From assembly GCA_947095585.1 (NCBI GenBank), contig OX352761.1, positions 111,649,890 to 111,713,889 on the forward strand: a DNA stretch of 64,000 bases, read 5' to 3'. The stretch comes from Nephrocerus scutellatus (taxonomy: Eukaryota; Arthropoda; Insecta; Diptera; Pipunculidae). Positions 21,824 through 34,154 of the stretch are shown piece after piece (within the stretch, counting starts at the first letter, position 1; each line of letters starts with the position of its first letter). The notes under the pieces were generated by a model that worked only from the letters and a program-made list of their open reading frames with translations, made no database searches and was not told the origin of the DNA. The position numbers and the translations under genes were made by a program.

Positions 21824-23250
21824 TCGTAAAAAATTAACTTCAATAAACCATCCATATCCGTCCAGTCCTGAACTATTGTTTCAGAGTTTGCTTATTTGGA
21901 CAACCCAGGCAAGTTTTTCACAGAAATAGATGCATAAAAAACTTCGAAAAAAATTCCTGCAAATTATTCGCCATAGAAGACGAGTCATCATTAAAATCAA
22001 CAAAATGGCAACCAACAGGATGCTGACCGCAAACAATTTTACGAAGAAAAAAAAAACGACATAAAGGAGGCTATTTAGGAGTCTTTTTTTCTGTTGCTCG
22101 GTTGTTGTTTTACTCTCTTCTGCTTGGCGTATTTTTGTTTATGAGTGTCCTCTGTGTCCTTCCTCAGACGCGTTCATTCGCGGTGTTATGTTTTTTCGAA
22201 TTAAAAAATCGCTCGTCGCGTCTAATATTAGAGATTGCTTGCCATCCATGGCTATTTCAATCGCATTTAGCACCAAAGAAGCAGCATCCTGAATTCTGGT
22301 TGGTTGACCAACAGAGACCAACACCGCCGTGGCGTTATGGTGTCGCGGCGCTCATACCTCAGTTGAAATGCGATGCCCGGATGGCGGGTGAGCATTAATT
22401 AAAATTTCACTCCTTTTGCGTCATTAAAACACACACAAAATTTTTGTATAATTAGCACCATTCCTCGGAATCATTCGCTGTGTAATCACCACATCGCCTG
22501 TCCTGCCACCCGGACTCGGGCGCATACAAATGCTTCCCGATTTGTACTATTATCATGCGCGCGTGAGATTTTATTATTATTATTATTCATCGTTCACATC
22601 AGCCTCACTGGAGGACGAGGACAGACTCAGACGCAAGACCGGTGCTAAAGAATCCCACTTCCGTGCTTATTTGGTTGGCGACTTGATTTTCTGGCTGAGT
22701 TTTGTTTTTGTTATTGTTGGTGGTACAAACCGGGAATGAAGTCTTGGAGTATGGTAATTATTATTGTTTGTGGGATTCGCAGCGTCTACCTCTATCACTT
22801 CCATCACATCCAAGGATTGTTCCCTTCACTTTTTTGGCTTTTGATAATAAAAATTCTGCAGTTTTTATATTATGCGTTTTTTGTTGTTGTTGTTGTTGAG
22901 CTGGTTCTATTTAATTTGTGATTTGTTTTCCGCTTTGGTTGAAAAAGTCACCAATGGGGAAATAATGAGATGCTTTTTGGCAATCTCTTGATAGAACTCT
23001 CATTATGCGAATACCTTTGATCGTGCAATTACGAATGCGCTTTGATTTGGGCGATCAAGGATTTGTTGTTACCGCCTTTTTTAGAACTCTTTAACCGATT
23101 TTTTTTAGTAGCAGTAGCACAGCTCCCGAACATTATCGGCTAAAAGAGGATTACATTGTAACAATTTACTCATTTTTGACATGGCAAACATTCTAGTAAA
23201 TTCTAGTTCGAGCTCTTAAAATCTTGAAGAACAACTATTGACTGAAGAAA
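21824..23250. other. unique-looking DNA without a firm gene; TTA and TTG runs
   Basis: Simple runs lie at 22569-22588 (TTA) and 22880-22898 (TTG). The part 22100-22700 is less AT-rich than its surroundings and may be regulatory or intronic, but no motif set is decisive. The hydrophobic open frames here come from T-rich sequence. Confidence 0.35.
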
Positions 23251-23264
23251 TAGGAATTTCGTAC

Positions 23265-23870
23265 AGGAGGAGTGCACAACTAAATAGAATTAATCGAGAC
23301 AGCAGACCTCTGCTTAAGAGCAGGCGCGGAAGAGACCTTCACTGGCCCCGAGCCAAGCATTGCCTTCAGCAAGAGCCACCTCAAAAATTAGATACAAGAG
23401 TGGGCAAACAACGCCATCGAGGCTGAATGGGAATCATCAACTAAGATGAAACAAACCAAAAAGCTTCTCAAATACAACATTTAAAATATAAACAAAGCAA
23501 TCAAGCTAAACCGACAAACACTGAGATCCCTTGTCTGGTACATGACGGGACATGGTCCATTTAAGGGCCACTAAACAAAAATGGGGAAATCTTAAACAGA
23601 TCGCTGCCGCTTTTCGGCGAGGCAGAGGAGACGCCAGAACACATACTTTTCATATGTGATGCCCTTACCCGAAAAAGACTTCGATACCTCAAGTCTCACA
23701 CAGTTCTATGACAGAATGCCAGACCTATCGACCTGGCAGATATATTGGCATTTATAAGAGGACTAAGCCACCATATAATGTGGTAGACATCTGGGACGCA
23801 CAATAGACCTTAAGGTCGCAGTGCACAAGGCTTTCCAGCCCACCAACAATCACATAACATAAATAGAATT
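23265..23870 (+). mobile_element. LINE relic: RNase H end and CCHC-like tail (family H)
   Basis: In shifting + frames: TFTGPEPSIAFSKSHL and WANNAIEAEWESS at 23325-23430, then a Lys/Asn-rich linker, LVWYMTGHGP near 23535, and FFGEAEETPEHILFICDAL then RKRLRYL near 23615-23690. It ends in ADILAFIRG. The order of linker, TGH and C-x(2)-type finger (first Cys pair degraded) is the C-terminus of I/R1-like LINEs. It differs clearly from LINE-B. There are several frameshifts and no RT. Confidence 0.75.
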
Positions 23871-23879
23871 AATTTCAAG

Positions 23880-24750
23880 ATTGTTAAACATCATTTGGCA
23901 TTATGGGTTGCAATATGCCTTTTAAAGTGCACTACTCTTTCCCAAAGCAATATGGAAATACTGGAGTCTTATCTCTCAAAGAGGGATTATCATATCAAAA
24001 ATGTAAAATCAGCATTGTAGAGGACTCCTGGGTATAGTATAGGTATTCCAGTGAAGACGTCATCCCATTCTATACTGGTACGACCGGATGTGTCCGTGGT
24101 CACTAATGAAATGTCTTAAGTAATATTAGACTTCACCGTGTACTCTCTTGATCCACGGGCTTATGAATCCCATGAGTTTCGCTTATCATTTTCCTCTTGT
24201 TTTCATGTTAAGAGAACATGTCAGCACTCAAATGGTGTTGGAACTTTTCCCTAACCATGCAACTCTGCCACATTTCCTATGATATACAGCTTAGACTCTT
24301 GCGGATCTACAATAAGTTGGTAGTGATAATAATCGTGACATTTTCCTCATATCATATAATTCATCGCGTCTCTTTGGGCATTTCAGATACACGGGGCTTT
24401 CGAGATTAGGTCCTAATATTGATTCCTGGGCTTATTCCCTGATTAGCATGGGTTTCATAAAGCAAATTGCGATCTCCCAGGTAATGTTATGTGATCCGAT
24501 GCTGATATAATGGTACCCGAAATTGATTCTCCAAGGCGTCAAGTATATAGCACAATCCTGCAGAATTGAAAGCATCACGAAAACAACGATTCGTCGCAAA
24601 TTAATATGGTTTCCGTTCCTCTGACCGCTGCATTGAACTCTTGGGTTGTTTGTTGATAGGTCAGCACTGAAACCGTATACTGCTTGTGTGATAGATGTTA
24701 AGAAGCTTGAATCGCATTTAAAGTATCAACCAGCTAAAGGGATCTGCACC
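23880..24750. other. no recognised gene
   Basis: No family motif, tandem repeat or clear regulatory signal seen. Confidence 0.35.
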
Positions 24751-24754
24751 AAGC

Positions 24755-25560
24755 ACAGCGTGAGCGTTAGGAAATTAGGGAGAGGAAAAGATTAGATGTC
24801 TATGCACGTGTGTCTTAAATGACTGCAGATCATACAAATGCGGAAGCACAGAATCGGGCAATTCATTAATTCCACACAACTATTGTGCGGCTAAATAAGG
24901 AATCTATGAATTTGTTAGTACGTCCGAAGATAGGCCTAATAGTAGACCGGTGGGATCGAGTTGAGGTAAGGGTATTACGGTTCGAGAATCTGTGCTGTTG
25001 TATGAGTGCAGCACTTGGAAGGTGACCGCTACAAGGGGATATAGGACATAATCAATCAAATCAACGATTACTTGCGGTGTTGTTAAGCTTGAATGGCGAG
25101 CCAACTAGAATTGTGTATATTGAAATCACCCGCAATGACGATGTCAGAATATGGATCAAGCGACAAAATTTTAGATATAGAGTCAGACAGTGCATCTAAC
25201 TCACTACAAGTTGAGACAGTGCCCATAATAGGGCTTCTGTCTATGAAGCAGTAATGAATGTCATGCTTACGCACTTTGACTTTGAGCCAAATGAAATTAA
25301 ATTCCGCGTTGGAACAATGGTTGTATTGTGCTTGAGTTTGATAAGCTACATCACTACGTACATAGATGGCGAGACAACGGCGGGGAAAAAATACTGAAAC
25401 CAAGTTGTAACCAGGCCAACTAAAATCCAGCATTAACCTGGGTTTCTGTTAGTGCTAGAATAGCAGGCTTGAGGTCTGGTAAATGGACGAACGTGGCCCA
25501 GAGATTCGATGTAAGCCCACGAATGTTGCACACATCAACTCTGAATCCGCTCACAGTCAG
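24755..25560 (-). mobile_element. LINE-A copy 2: endonuclease joined to the C-terminus
   Basis: Read on the minus strand the copy starts with the endonuclease N-terminus (CNIRGLTSNLWATF, then KPAILALTETQV). The endonuclease core follows: FNFIWLKVKVRKHDIHYCF and the catalytic-site block DIVIAGDFNIHNSSWL near 25115. From about 25040 it runs straight into the C-terminal end of the same LINE (RTVIPLPQLDP, a broken LxPIF-like part, and HLYDLQSFKTHVHRH in another frame). The whole RT palm is missing. The 3' end lacks the A-tail. This is an internal-deletion derivative. Confidence 0.8.
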
Positions 25561-25561
25561 A

Positions 25562-25735
25562 TTGGATTGGACCCCAAACAGATCCCAAAAACCTTTCAAA
25601 ATTTCCCAAAAATACCCTCTAAAGACGTTCTAAATACCAGCAAAATACCCTCAACAGACACCCAAAAATACCACTCAAAAGGTTCCCCCAAACCTAACCA
25701 ACAAGATACCCTTAAAAGACTCTTGAGTGCAACCA
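25562..25735 (+). repeat. short CCAAAANACC-type array
   Basis: A decayed relative of the array at 15.15 kb, with words such as CCCAAAAATACC and CTTAAAAGACTC. It directly abuts the 5' end of LINE-A copy 2. Confidence 0.7.
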
Positions 25736-26125
25736 ATATGTTGAAAATCATTAAGTGATTTGCGTACTGGATATTTGGTTTATCAGCACTGCGTAGTGGA
25801 CAGTGGAAAAAATTAAGTCATCATGTCGCACCTTCGTAACGTTCCAATGCGGCAAAAGAAATATAATTTCAAACATTGTTCCAATTTCAGACGGTGTTAG
25901 ACTTCCAGTCTTTCTGAAAGATTTTGTTTTTGTTAGCCTCGAACGCTAAGAATAGAATCAATCGTCTAAGAGCATAAGAACTACAAGCTCCGCCATTCTG
26001 TGTAGCAAAGGACTAAGCTATTTTTAAGTTGCGCAGCTCGCCTGTAGAACAATGAAATTGCTATTGTGCCAACAGAGTGTTGTATTGTAATTTCGATTAC
26101 ACTGCAGAAGGTGATTTTGCAACGC
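25736..26125. other. no recognised gene
   Basis: Unrecognised sequence that leads into a splice-donor-like site at 26126. Confidence 0.3.
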
Positions 26126-26174
26126 GTGAGTAAGAGTCTCCATTACTTAATTAATTCGATTGTTATCCCAACAG
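26126..26174 (+). other. candidate short intron
   Basis: The sequence starts GTGAGTAAG, a near-ideal donor, holds a branch-like CTTAATTAAT, and ends TTATCCCAACAG, a good acceptor. A second AG at 26178 would make it 53 bp. This is the usual size of small fly introns. The flanking frames do not give a protein I recognise. Confidence 0.3.
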
Positions 26175-26245
26175 ACAGGCTACGTTAGACGGGACATATA
26201 CCTTGCGCACTTGGCGTATTGTAATGCAATTCACGCCGATGATAT

Positions 26246-26511
26246 ATGGCCGTGCCATCTCTACTGCAACAACTACTGTCTGCATCACTTCTGAAGTGGC
26301 AAGAAAAAAGACAAACAGACGACTTGCGAATGCATTATCATATCATGATCGCGCCGCTGGTCGTTCTGCCGTTTATATTCACATTTGGCACGCAATTCGC
26401 CCAAATGTATGTACTAGTTCATACGCAACGTAAAATACGGCACATTGTGCTCAATGAATTCCGGTTAATTGAGACGATTCGCAAGAGATTAAACTTGATT
26501 TTGAAATTTTA
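26246..26511 (+). CDS. unrecognised 88-codon open frame with one hydrophobic segment
   Basis: The frame encodes a Gln/Leu-rich start, a hydrophobic segment (MIAPLVVLPFIFTFGTQF, residues about 34-51) and a basic end (RLIETIRKRLNLILKF). A stop lies two codons before the first ATG, so the start is fixed only if the frame is used alone. It follows the candidate intron at 26126. I do not recognise it. It may be a chance frame or a piece of a decayed gene. Confidence 0.2.
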
Positions 26512-26519
26512 ATTGTTTG

Positions 26520-26840
26520 TGATAATTAGAAATTGTTATGTTAGCAGCATAGAATACTTATCTCTATCTATGTACTTGTACGACGTTATGCTAAGCAGCT
26601 GATCATTAAGAGACATGAAGGAAAACAAGTACCATTCTATTTTTGCAGTTTCAATTCGAATAAGAATAAGCTAATGGAATGAGGATGTGATGGATATCTT
26701 TTTAATAAAGTTTAGGAGAAATTTAGAAAAAACATTAGAATATAAAAAATATCACTTCTTTTATTACAAGCCTCTTTCCTTATCGGGTAAATCAAGCCAA
26801 CTAAAGCTTGCTTCGTAAACTCAAGTGATGATTATGCGAG
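26520..26840. other. AT-rich, nothing recognised
   Basis: No motif or repeat recognised. Confidence 0.35.
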
Positions 26841-27345
26841 TAATAGCTGTTCCCGGGCGTTTCGCTACCCGTACACATGAACCTTCGGGATGGGAGGTGT
26901 ACTAGGCTAGTACACCTATAACCTGCAACCTATAACCATCCCTCACCTACCAATAATTTACTTTAAATTTAATTTAAGTTTAATGTTAAAATTTTAAATT
27001 TCCCTGCTTCAATCTTATCACTGGATACATGGGGCTGCACTATAGCAAAGAGACTTCCCCATCTGCCAATAATATACATTGATAATTTCATAAAAATCGG
27101 TTAATAAAAGTGTCTGATATTAATATTTTACATTCCCTACTTAGGAGCCTTTCGCCACCTGTCAATAAAACACATTTGAAATTTTATTAAAATCGGTTTG
27201 TAAATGTGGCTGATGTGGACATTTTACATTTAACGCCCCAAGGGTGGGGGAGCTATGTAACCATTCTCCATCTGCCGATAATATACATTGAAAATTTAAT
27301 AGAAATCGTTTGGAAAATGTGAGTTTGCATAAATAACAACAGCGT
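26841..27345 (-). mobile_element. probable Helitron/Helentron-like fragment, copy 3, with inner repeats
   Basis: The left end (TAATAGCTGTTCCCGGGCGT and then TTCGCTACCCG) resembles the complement of the element end at 36075-36100, with the same CCGG-CGTTTC box. Three diverged units of about 95-110 bp, each with a CATCTGCC/CACCTGTC word, an ATAAAAATCGGTT-type word and a TTTACATT word, start near 27055, 27150 and 27265. The right border meets LINE-C copy 3. Confidence 0.35.
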
Positions 27346-27349
27346 AAAA

Positions 27350-28880
27350 TTTTGCATCCCTAAACTCTGGGCGTCCTGTTCTACACCATCCTTCTGGTGT
27401 AGCCTAGGCCGAGTTGTCATCCTGCCGCAAAAGACTTTACGAGCAGGATCCTCTTCGCTCATGCGAGCTATGTGTCCTGCCCACCGGTGCGTTCTGAGCT
27501 TAATTCTCTTCACGATGTCGACATCGCGATAGGGCTCGTAGATCTCATCATTATAGAGTCTCCGAAACTATCCTTCCTAACATACCATACCAACTCTCCA
27601 TATTCTTCATAAGTAGTGTAGTGAGTTTTTTTCCATCACCTGCCTAAGGTTGTAAATCTGATAAGTTGTTGATTTGCCTGGGATGAAGCGACACTGGTAT
27701 GGACCAATGGCTTTAGAGTATGGGGCTATCCTGTCTTGAAGGATAGAGGATAAAATCTTATAGGCGCTACTCAACAACGTTATACCACGATAATTGCTGC
27801 ATGTTGTGATATCTCCTTTCTTATTTACCACACAAGATGCCAGCCTTCTGGCATCGCTCTCCACATCACTATGATACACAGGCATTCAAAACACAAGCTA
27901 ATAGACATCTCCTCTTTTCTTCTCCTTTTTCTTAACGCCACGCTGTGCCAAGCATATAGCCGAATATAAAAAAGGATGCGAAACCCTTTGCGCGTGTGCA
28001 AATTATAAAAAAAATCGCTTCTTTCTCCCATACTTGCAGTATTAGTTCATCAAATGCTTGGTGACCTCCTGATTAAATCAACTCCGCTGGAATACCATCT
28101 GATCCCGAGGCCTTATTATTTTGAAGCCGATTTATCGCTCTGCTAACTTCGTCTATGCTTGGTCGCGGTAGTATTGTGGGGTATTCGGTCATTACTGGGG
28201 CCTCCTATTCCTCAGTTAGCTGGCCATTTAGCAGCTCATTGAAGTGCTCTTCCCACCGCTCTAAGATGACTTTGATATCGGCGATCAGATTACCCGGTTT
28301 ATCTTTGTAGTATGTGAAACGCAGTGTATATTGCGTCACACCGTGGACTCGTTGGTAAAACTTCCGCGCCTGGAGCGTTCCTTGCTCTCTATACTGATCT
28401 AGTTCTCGGACGAGGTTCTTGTCCCAGGCTGCTTTCTTCTGAGCTCTTTATATTCGACTTCGCGTGCCCGCGTTCTATAAGATTGTTGCATTGCTCGGTA
28501 CGCAACATTCTTACGTTCAGTTGCTATCTTACATTCGTCATTGAACCAGTCGTTATGATCTCTACGGCTACTGCCTAAGATGTAATAATAACCAGTACTA
28601 ATAACAGTATTCTTAAGGCGTGACCATTTATCCTCTATGCCCGACATCTAAGCCCCAGGACTTACTCTTCCTGCATTTACTGCGCGTTCCATTCCATCGC
28701 TTGACCATTGTTTTTTTTTTCTAGTCTGACTCGAATCCGATACTTGGATGTAGTCTTTCGTGACAATTCAATCCGCGCTTGGAGTACCATACAAACAATA
28801 TAGTGGTCCGAGTCGACGTTGGCCCCTCGGTACATTCGTACCGTCATCAAATTTGGGTTGTGCAGCAGCAGCATTTATAG
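27350..28880 (-). mobile_element. LINE-C (RTE-like) copy 3, interrupted and internally deleted
   Basis: Read on the minus strand from 28875: the end of the endonuclease (GANVDSDHYIV), a linker with WFNDECKIATERKNVAYRAM, and the stretch WEEHFNELLNGQLTEE. The RT start follows at 27830-27610 (KKGDITTCSNYRGITLL, a degraded GFxPGKSTT motif, LRQVMEK). The rest of the RT palm is missing. From about 27600 the C-terminus resumes (VSETL, then KLRTHRWAGHIARMSEEDPA and KDGVEQDAQSLGM). A LINE-A 3' end is inserted at 27860-28018. Stops and deletions make it dead. Confidence 0.85.
27860..28018 (+). mobile_element. LINE-A copy 3: 3' end inserted in LINE-C
   Basis: About 160 bp of the LINE-A 3' end on the + strand: HITMIHRHSK coding end, the shared 3' UTR with CCAAGCATATAGCCGA, and a 3' tail ATTATAAAAAAAA. 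It splits LINE-C copy 3. The uninterrupted LINE-C copy at 58.6 kb shows the empty site. The flanks ATCGCTCT (left) and ATCGCTTCT (right) look like an imperfect target duplication. Confidence 0.8.
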
Positions 28881-29199
28881 CAATGGCGAATATTTGTGGT
28901 GGTTCCAATTACGAAGCTTGTTATTCAAGCACATACCAAGAAGACTGTGTTTTTAGGATTCTTCGATGCATGTATGGGATATAATTTATATGACAGAGAG
29001 GAAAGCATTGGGTTTAAGATCCCTTAAATTTCTGAGCCTCAAAAGTCTCCTAGGATTAATTTTTTTATACTGTGTATTATCCATCTTTTTGGCCTTGACA
29101 GTCAGAACTTAACGTGCTTTACGTGCATTGCTTTTAAGTTTTACTTGCGACAATAAGGGGCGTGCAGGTAGTTTCAAATCAGTGATTCAAGGTAAAGTT
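28881..29199. other. spacer, nothing recognised
   Basis: No motif recognised. Confidence 0.3.
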
Positions 29200-29470
29200 A
29201 ACTCACGATCAATCAGCGTTTCCATGTCCTCGGAGGGTACGGATGTAAAAGCTTTATGTCAGTACGTTGAAGGTGAATTTTGTTCGCCTTTTTTAGGTAC
29301 AGGCTCCTTAGGAAGACTCCAGAAGAAAAAAAGAAATGAAAAAGCGGAAAAGGAACTTCGCTTCAAAATTATTGCTTAGATTTGTGAATATGGAGATAAT
29401 TTAAAACACTAGCTACAGTACGTGCAGGAAAATTGATCCATCCCATGGAGAATTGCTTTCTTGAAAAATC
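29200..29470 (-). mobile_element. LINE-A copy 4: short diverged RT fragment
   Basis: Aligns by eye, word for word, with 37680-37980 of LINE-A copy 6: CAATCAGCGTTTCCATG, then GTTCGCCTTTTT, AGAAGAA, and the ATCCATCCCATGGAGAAT word. On the minus strand it covers the last linker and first palm part of the RT. Many differences and indels suggest an old copy. Confidence 0.65.
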
Positions 29471-32400
29471 AGAAGGGGCAATGCGTAATCTGCAAGCTGA
29501 AAAAGGTAAAGCAGAGCAGATTGGCATAATTGTATAGAATGCCATTGTGAATGTGCGTTGGTATATTGGCAGTATTTTTACATTATTTCAAGAATGACCA
29601 AATTTCTTACTTCCTTTAGACAATTGAACCTTTTTTGGTTTCAGTTCCTAGTCATAGTAAAACTCAACTGAGGCATGCATTGCAATAATTTCTAGTTCGT
29701 GAAAATTTTCATCAGTTTGTTCTATAAACTCGAAAGCATACCTTCTGACTCCTAATAACTTCTTTGCAGCTTAAATCTAACCAATCATATTCATTAGGTT
29801 TCACACACAAATTATAATTATTATATAAAAGAAGTGACCAGTAATAAAATAAATACACAAAATAACTTGTCATATTTAAAGGAATTTTTTCTAATCATAA
29901 AAACTATAGACGTGCACAATTCAGTTGTTAAAAAAATCAAATCAAGAAATCAAAAAAGTCATCATCATCAAGAAGCAAAGGTAGACAGCAGGCACCAGAG
30001 CGCAGCACGGCAACCAAGACCCACTCACTCACAAAACTACAATGGTCATTAAGGTGCATTGGTCTGTAATTGTCTGTACGCCTGTCTGAAGCCAGACAGC
30101 GAACAGACATCACCTCAGAGATTTTCTGGCATTTTCCGCGAAGTTGAAGATGTCTTTTTGCATTTATTGTGTGGTCTGCATCTGTACAATTGGAAGTGTG
30201 CCAAATTATTTCGCGGTTGAGTTTCTCTTGGGCGCACACATATAGACGTCTCTAGAATATATCTCTTAGTAATACTAACATCATTAGAACGAAATTAGTT
30301 TGTAAATAATCGACAAAATGTTATTCCTATCATTGTTCGCTGTAATTTCTAATGATTTGGATGAGCTAAGGAAAAGTTCGAAAAGTTTGTTTAAAAGAAT
30401 TATGCTGTCGTTTAGGTAAAATTATATTTGTATATAAATTAAATAAGTCTCTTATATTTTTCTCGCCAATTTGAGAATAATAGAAAGATGAATAATTTCC
30501 TCTAAAATCTAATCAAGACTCAAGACCAACCCTTGTTGGTCATAATCGGCCAATAATCCTATCTTTCATCCAAAGTTTTTAGCTGGTAGATGGATAAAAA
30601 GGAGCGTCTAGAAAATGTGCAATCTGACCAAAGGTATATTCCCAACATATCCTCCAATAAGTCATAGAATTCTACCGCAACTCAAGTGGTAATAATCGCT
30701 ACACGCAACAGGAATTTTGATCCTCTTATTCGAATTATTCCATACATGTAAAACCTTTCCTTCCCATTTTCCCTGAAAAATATTAAGATTGACACTAGAT
30801 TGCAACGCCTTCTTCTGTGTTTATATGTAACTCATCCTCGGCGCTACAATAAAAATTGGCAAAAGGGATAAGAAATCATAAAGGAAGACAATGGAACATG
30901 TTAAGATGTAAACAACAGGGAAAAATGTAAAAATTCATAATAATAAAGTTGAATTGTTCGAGAATGACATGCGGTGACGCGACGACGCTGACGACGACGA
31001 CGACCACAGCTACGATGCACGGTGGCGCCATAATGGGATGTTGATGATGTCCTCGTCGGAGCAGCGGCAGTTCCAGCAATTTAACCGCTACCGGTGGATG
31101 TTGCCTGATGCCTGACGACAACCCGAAGTTGTTTTCACAATTTGAATACAAATTGCTCGAATTTGTGCAGAATGCGAGGAAAAATTTGCACAAGGGTGAA
31201 TCTGCTGTGCATGCTGCGGTTCTTGGGGATATACTCGAAGACCTTTGTCACTCTTAGGTATTATTATTGCTACCGAAATTTACAATATAAGGTATTATAG
31301 CTTTATTCAAAAGATTGTATCACAAATCTGGCATACTAGAAAGTAGGATGCGAACTAAAAACATAATCAATTAAGGGTTGTACGTTCGCCTTGTATTTTC
31401 TGTGCGAGTATTTTTTTTAAATGTTTGATAAAAAAACACCAACGGACATTTCATTATATTTCACCTGAATCAACAACTTATCGAATAGTCGGTAACTACC
31501 GCTCATAGCTCTTGTATTTATGATTATCGTCAAGAATTTTTTCGACATAACATATATGCCCACATATATGATAAATAAATTGCTCCCTGGTGTTTGAAGC
31601 TTTTGTCATATCACAAATAGGGGATGCAAATAAATCACAGTTAACAATTTGATTTGCCATTTTGAAGTGAATATAAAAGACAGAAATTTTTTTCTTTAAA
31701 AGGTACATTATAATCGTGTATGTATACATTTCACTTATTACTCGTTTTTGTTCTGTCAGAATTTCATATGACTTTCACTTAGTCGAACTAGGTGTAACTG
31801 TGCCAGTGCCATAAATCTGGAGAGATCTTCATCAAACATTACAAATCAGAAACAGATATACTGTGACTTGATTATGTTAAACTTTTAAAATGTCCTTGAC
31901 TTTACAAGTTTACAAGAAGTATATAAAAATAAGAAGAAGCATTAGCGCACGATGACGTTATAATACACCTAATTATGATGATGATGATGATGATTATTAT
32001 TATATTATGTATTTGGATATTTGTTGGAGATCATTAGTCGTCATTGTGAGGTAATAACGACAATTAGTCTAAAATATTCAAGGTGAGTTTATTGATCTGT
32101 TTAAAAGTCTGCCAAATGCAGAATATATGCTAAATTAGAGACATATATGTAAGTATAGATATAAAATATAGCTAACAAATCATAATGATGAGACACTAGT
32201 GCCTATGACATTGTTCATTTAATAAGTATACAGTAAATATTTAAAATACTAAATATCAGCAGCCTACTAATACAGGTCCCTAAGGAATTTCCTTCTTCTT
32301 CAAATAATCTTCTCTCTGCAATAATTAGGTTAGTTGAAATCTATTATAACTTTGTTTCAAGTACTCTTCCATTATGTATAATTTTTAGTTATATTTCTTT

Positions 32401-32515
32401 GGCAATAAAACTTTCTAAGATTTATAATCTCAAAGCATATAACCGGTGTGAGAGTAAGCGATAAAAACAACTTGATTCAAGCTAAACTGTATCGGTATGT
32501 GTTCTATTCGACTGA
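29471..32515. other. about 3 kb without a recognised gene; trinucleotide runs
   Basis: GAC/GAT-type trinucleotides lie around 30965-31010. ATG then ATT runs lie at 31975-32004, possibly a LINE-C-type tail without its body. The reverse frames rich in Val or Asp follow these repeats. A somewhat less AT-rich, unique-looking segment lies at 30960-31110. No protein family is recognised. Confidence 0.35.
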
Positions 32516-33547
32516 TGTGCGAATTCAGGGTTAATGTGTTCGCAACATTTGTGGCCTTAGATCTTACCTCTCTGCCCGTGAGTCCATTTAGCAGACCACA
32601 AACCTGCTAACAGAAGCCCAGGTTGTTGCTGATTCCGATGTTTCGAAATTCAGATGGCTTGGATACAACTTGGGACCAGTATTTTTTCCCAACCGCGGTC
32701 ATAATGATTTAGCTTATCAAACCCAAGCACAGTTAAGCCATTGTTTCAACGCGGAATTGAATTTCATTTGGTTTAAAGTCAAAGTGCGTAAGCATAACAT
32801 GCACTTCTGCTTTATTTAAGTTAGACAGTAACTCAACGTGCAATTAATTAAATGCTCTTCCTGACTCTTTTTCTAGAATTGTATCACTTGATCCACATTT
32901 TGAAATCGTCATTGCGGGCGATTTCAATGAACACAGTGGTGTTAAACAACATCAAAAGGAAGGGATGTTGAGTTATTTGCTAAGCTAAACAATTTCTCTT
33001 ACCTTGTGAATGAGTTCCAGATATTGTATGTCATAAAGATAATACCTCTGACTTGTTTCTTAACACTCATCTAAATACACCGTCAGTGTATCATCATCTC
33101 TAGGGTCTTCAGACCATTGTGTAGTATCAGCTTATTTCTCGTTGTCGAAACACGCAGTTAAAGAAGGGGATGACCTCAACAGTTTCATTAGATGTATTAC
33201 TGCCGTGGGGTGCCATTTCTGATATGATACATAAACATAATCTATAAATCGAGGGATGAGACAATTTGTCCCTTACAGGACAAAATTTATGAATCCGAAT
33301 GAAAATGCTAGGATTTATGCTGCAAAGAGCCTCCTAAAAACGGAAGGTTATATAAAAAAAACTCCACAGAACCTAATTTAGACGAGTCAAAAATGATTGC
33401 AATGCCTATCTTAGCAAGTCAAATGATCAGAAACTAAGACAAAAATTACTGCAGTGACCCAAAAGAAGTAAGATTTTTGGTCATTCGATAAACGATTAAA
33501 AATACTACCTAATACTACATTCCAACCGTCAGCTCTACAGCGATAGA

Positions 33548-33630
33548 AAGGACCGTAAAAAATACTTTTTTGTGTTTTCTGGATTCGAACTACGAACCCC
33601 GTTCTCAGAAATCCATGCAAATCAACTAAC
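33548..33630 (-). mobile_element. tRNA-derived SINE, copy 3, head only
   Basis: The minus strand reads AGTTGATTTGCATGG, CTGAGAACGGGGTTCG and TAGTTCGAATCC (B box), then AACACAAAAAAGTATTTTT. It aligns with the first part of SINE copy 1. It lies in the linker of LINE-A copy 5 between words that are adjacent or nearly so in LINE-A copy 6 (the GTCAGCTCTA word and the TTTCGCAGCTAGC word). Only the head and a few body bases remain. Confidence 0.65.
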
Positions 33631-34154
33631 TTCACATTTCGCAGCTAGCTCTACACTACCTGATAGCGCGTAGTTGACGACTGTACTTTTAAGAGTCGAA
33701 ATCTCTATGGGACTGATCTACATTCGTACTCGTCAAATAGCTAGAGCATTAAATGTTCTCAACAATCCTAAATCTGCGGGGGCTGATGGTACTTCCGTCT
33801 TAGTTTTGAAGAAAGCCCAGGCTTTTCCATTTCTCTTATTTTTCTGGAGTCTTCCCAAGACTTTCTTCGTACCGAGCAATCTATACTTTCTAATTTCATG
33901 GAAAAGCTTATTAATCGTAAGGTTATGCTTGATTGGACTAGTAAGTACATTTTTGACTGTTCAATACAGGTCGTATTGCACGGTTTTAATCCAATGTTCT
34001 TCGCATAAACGCCGGTGTTCCCCAATGCTCTGTTTTATCTCAGAAACTCTTTCTGATTTTTATTAATGATCTCTTCTCCGCTAACCGCTCTAATTTGATT
34101 CCTTTTTTCGCTTTCACGCTTCTGCACGACCCCATTCATCACAATTGGAACAGC

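Noticed and set aside
30960..31110. Val- or Asp-rich minus-strand frame as a gene
   Set aside because: It follows GAC/GTC trinucleotide repeats and has no recognised domain.
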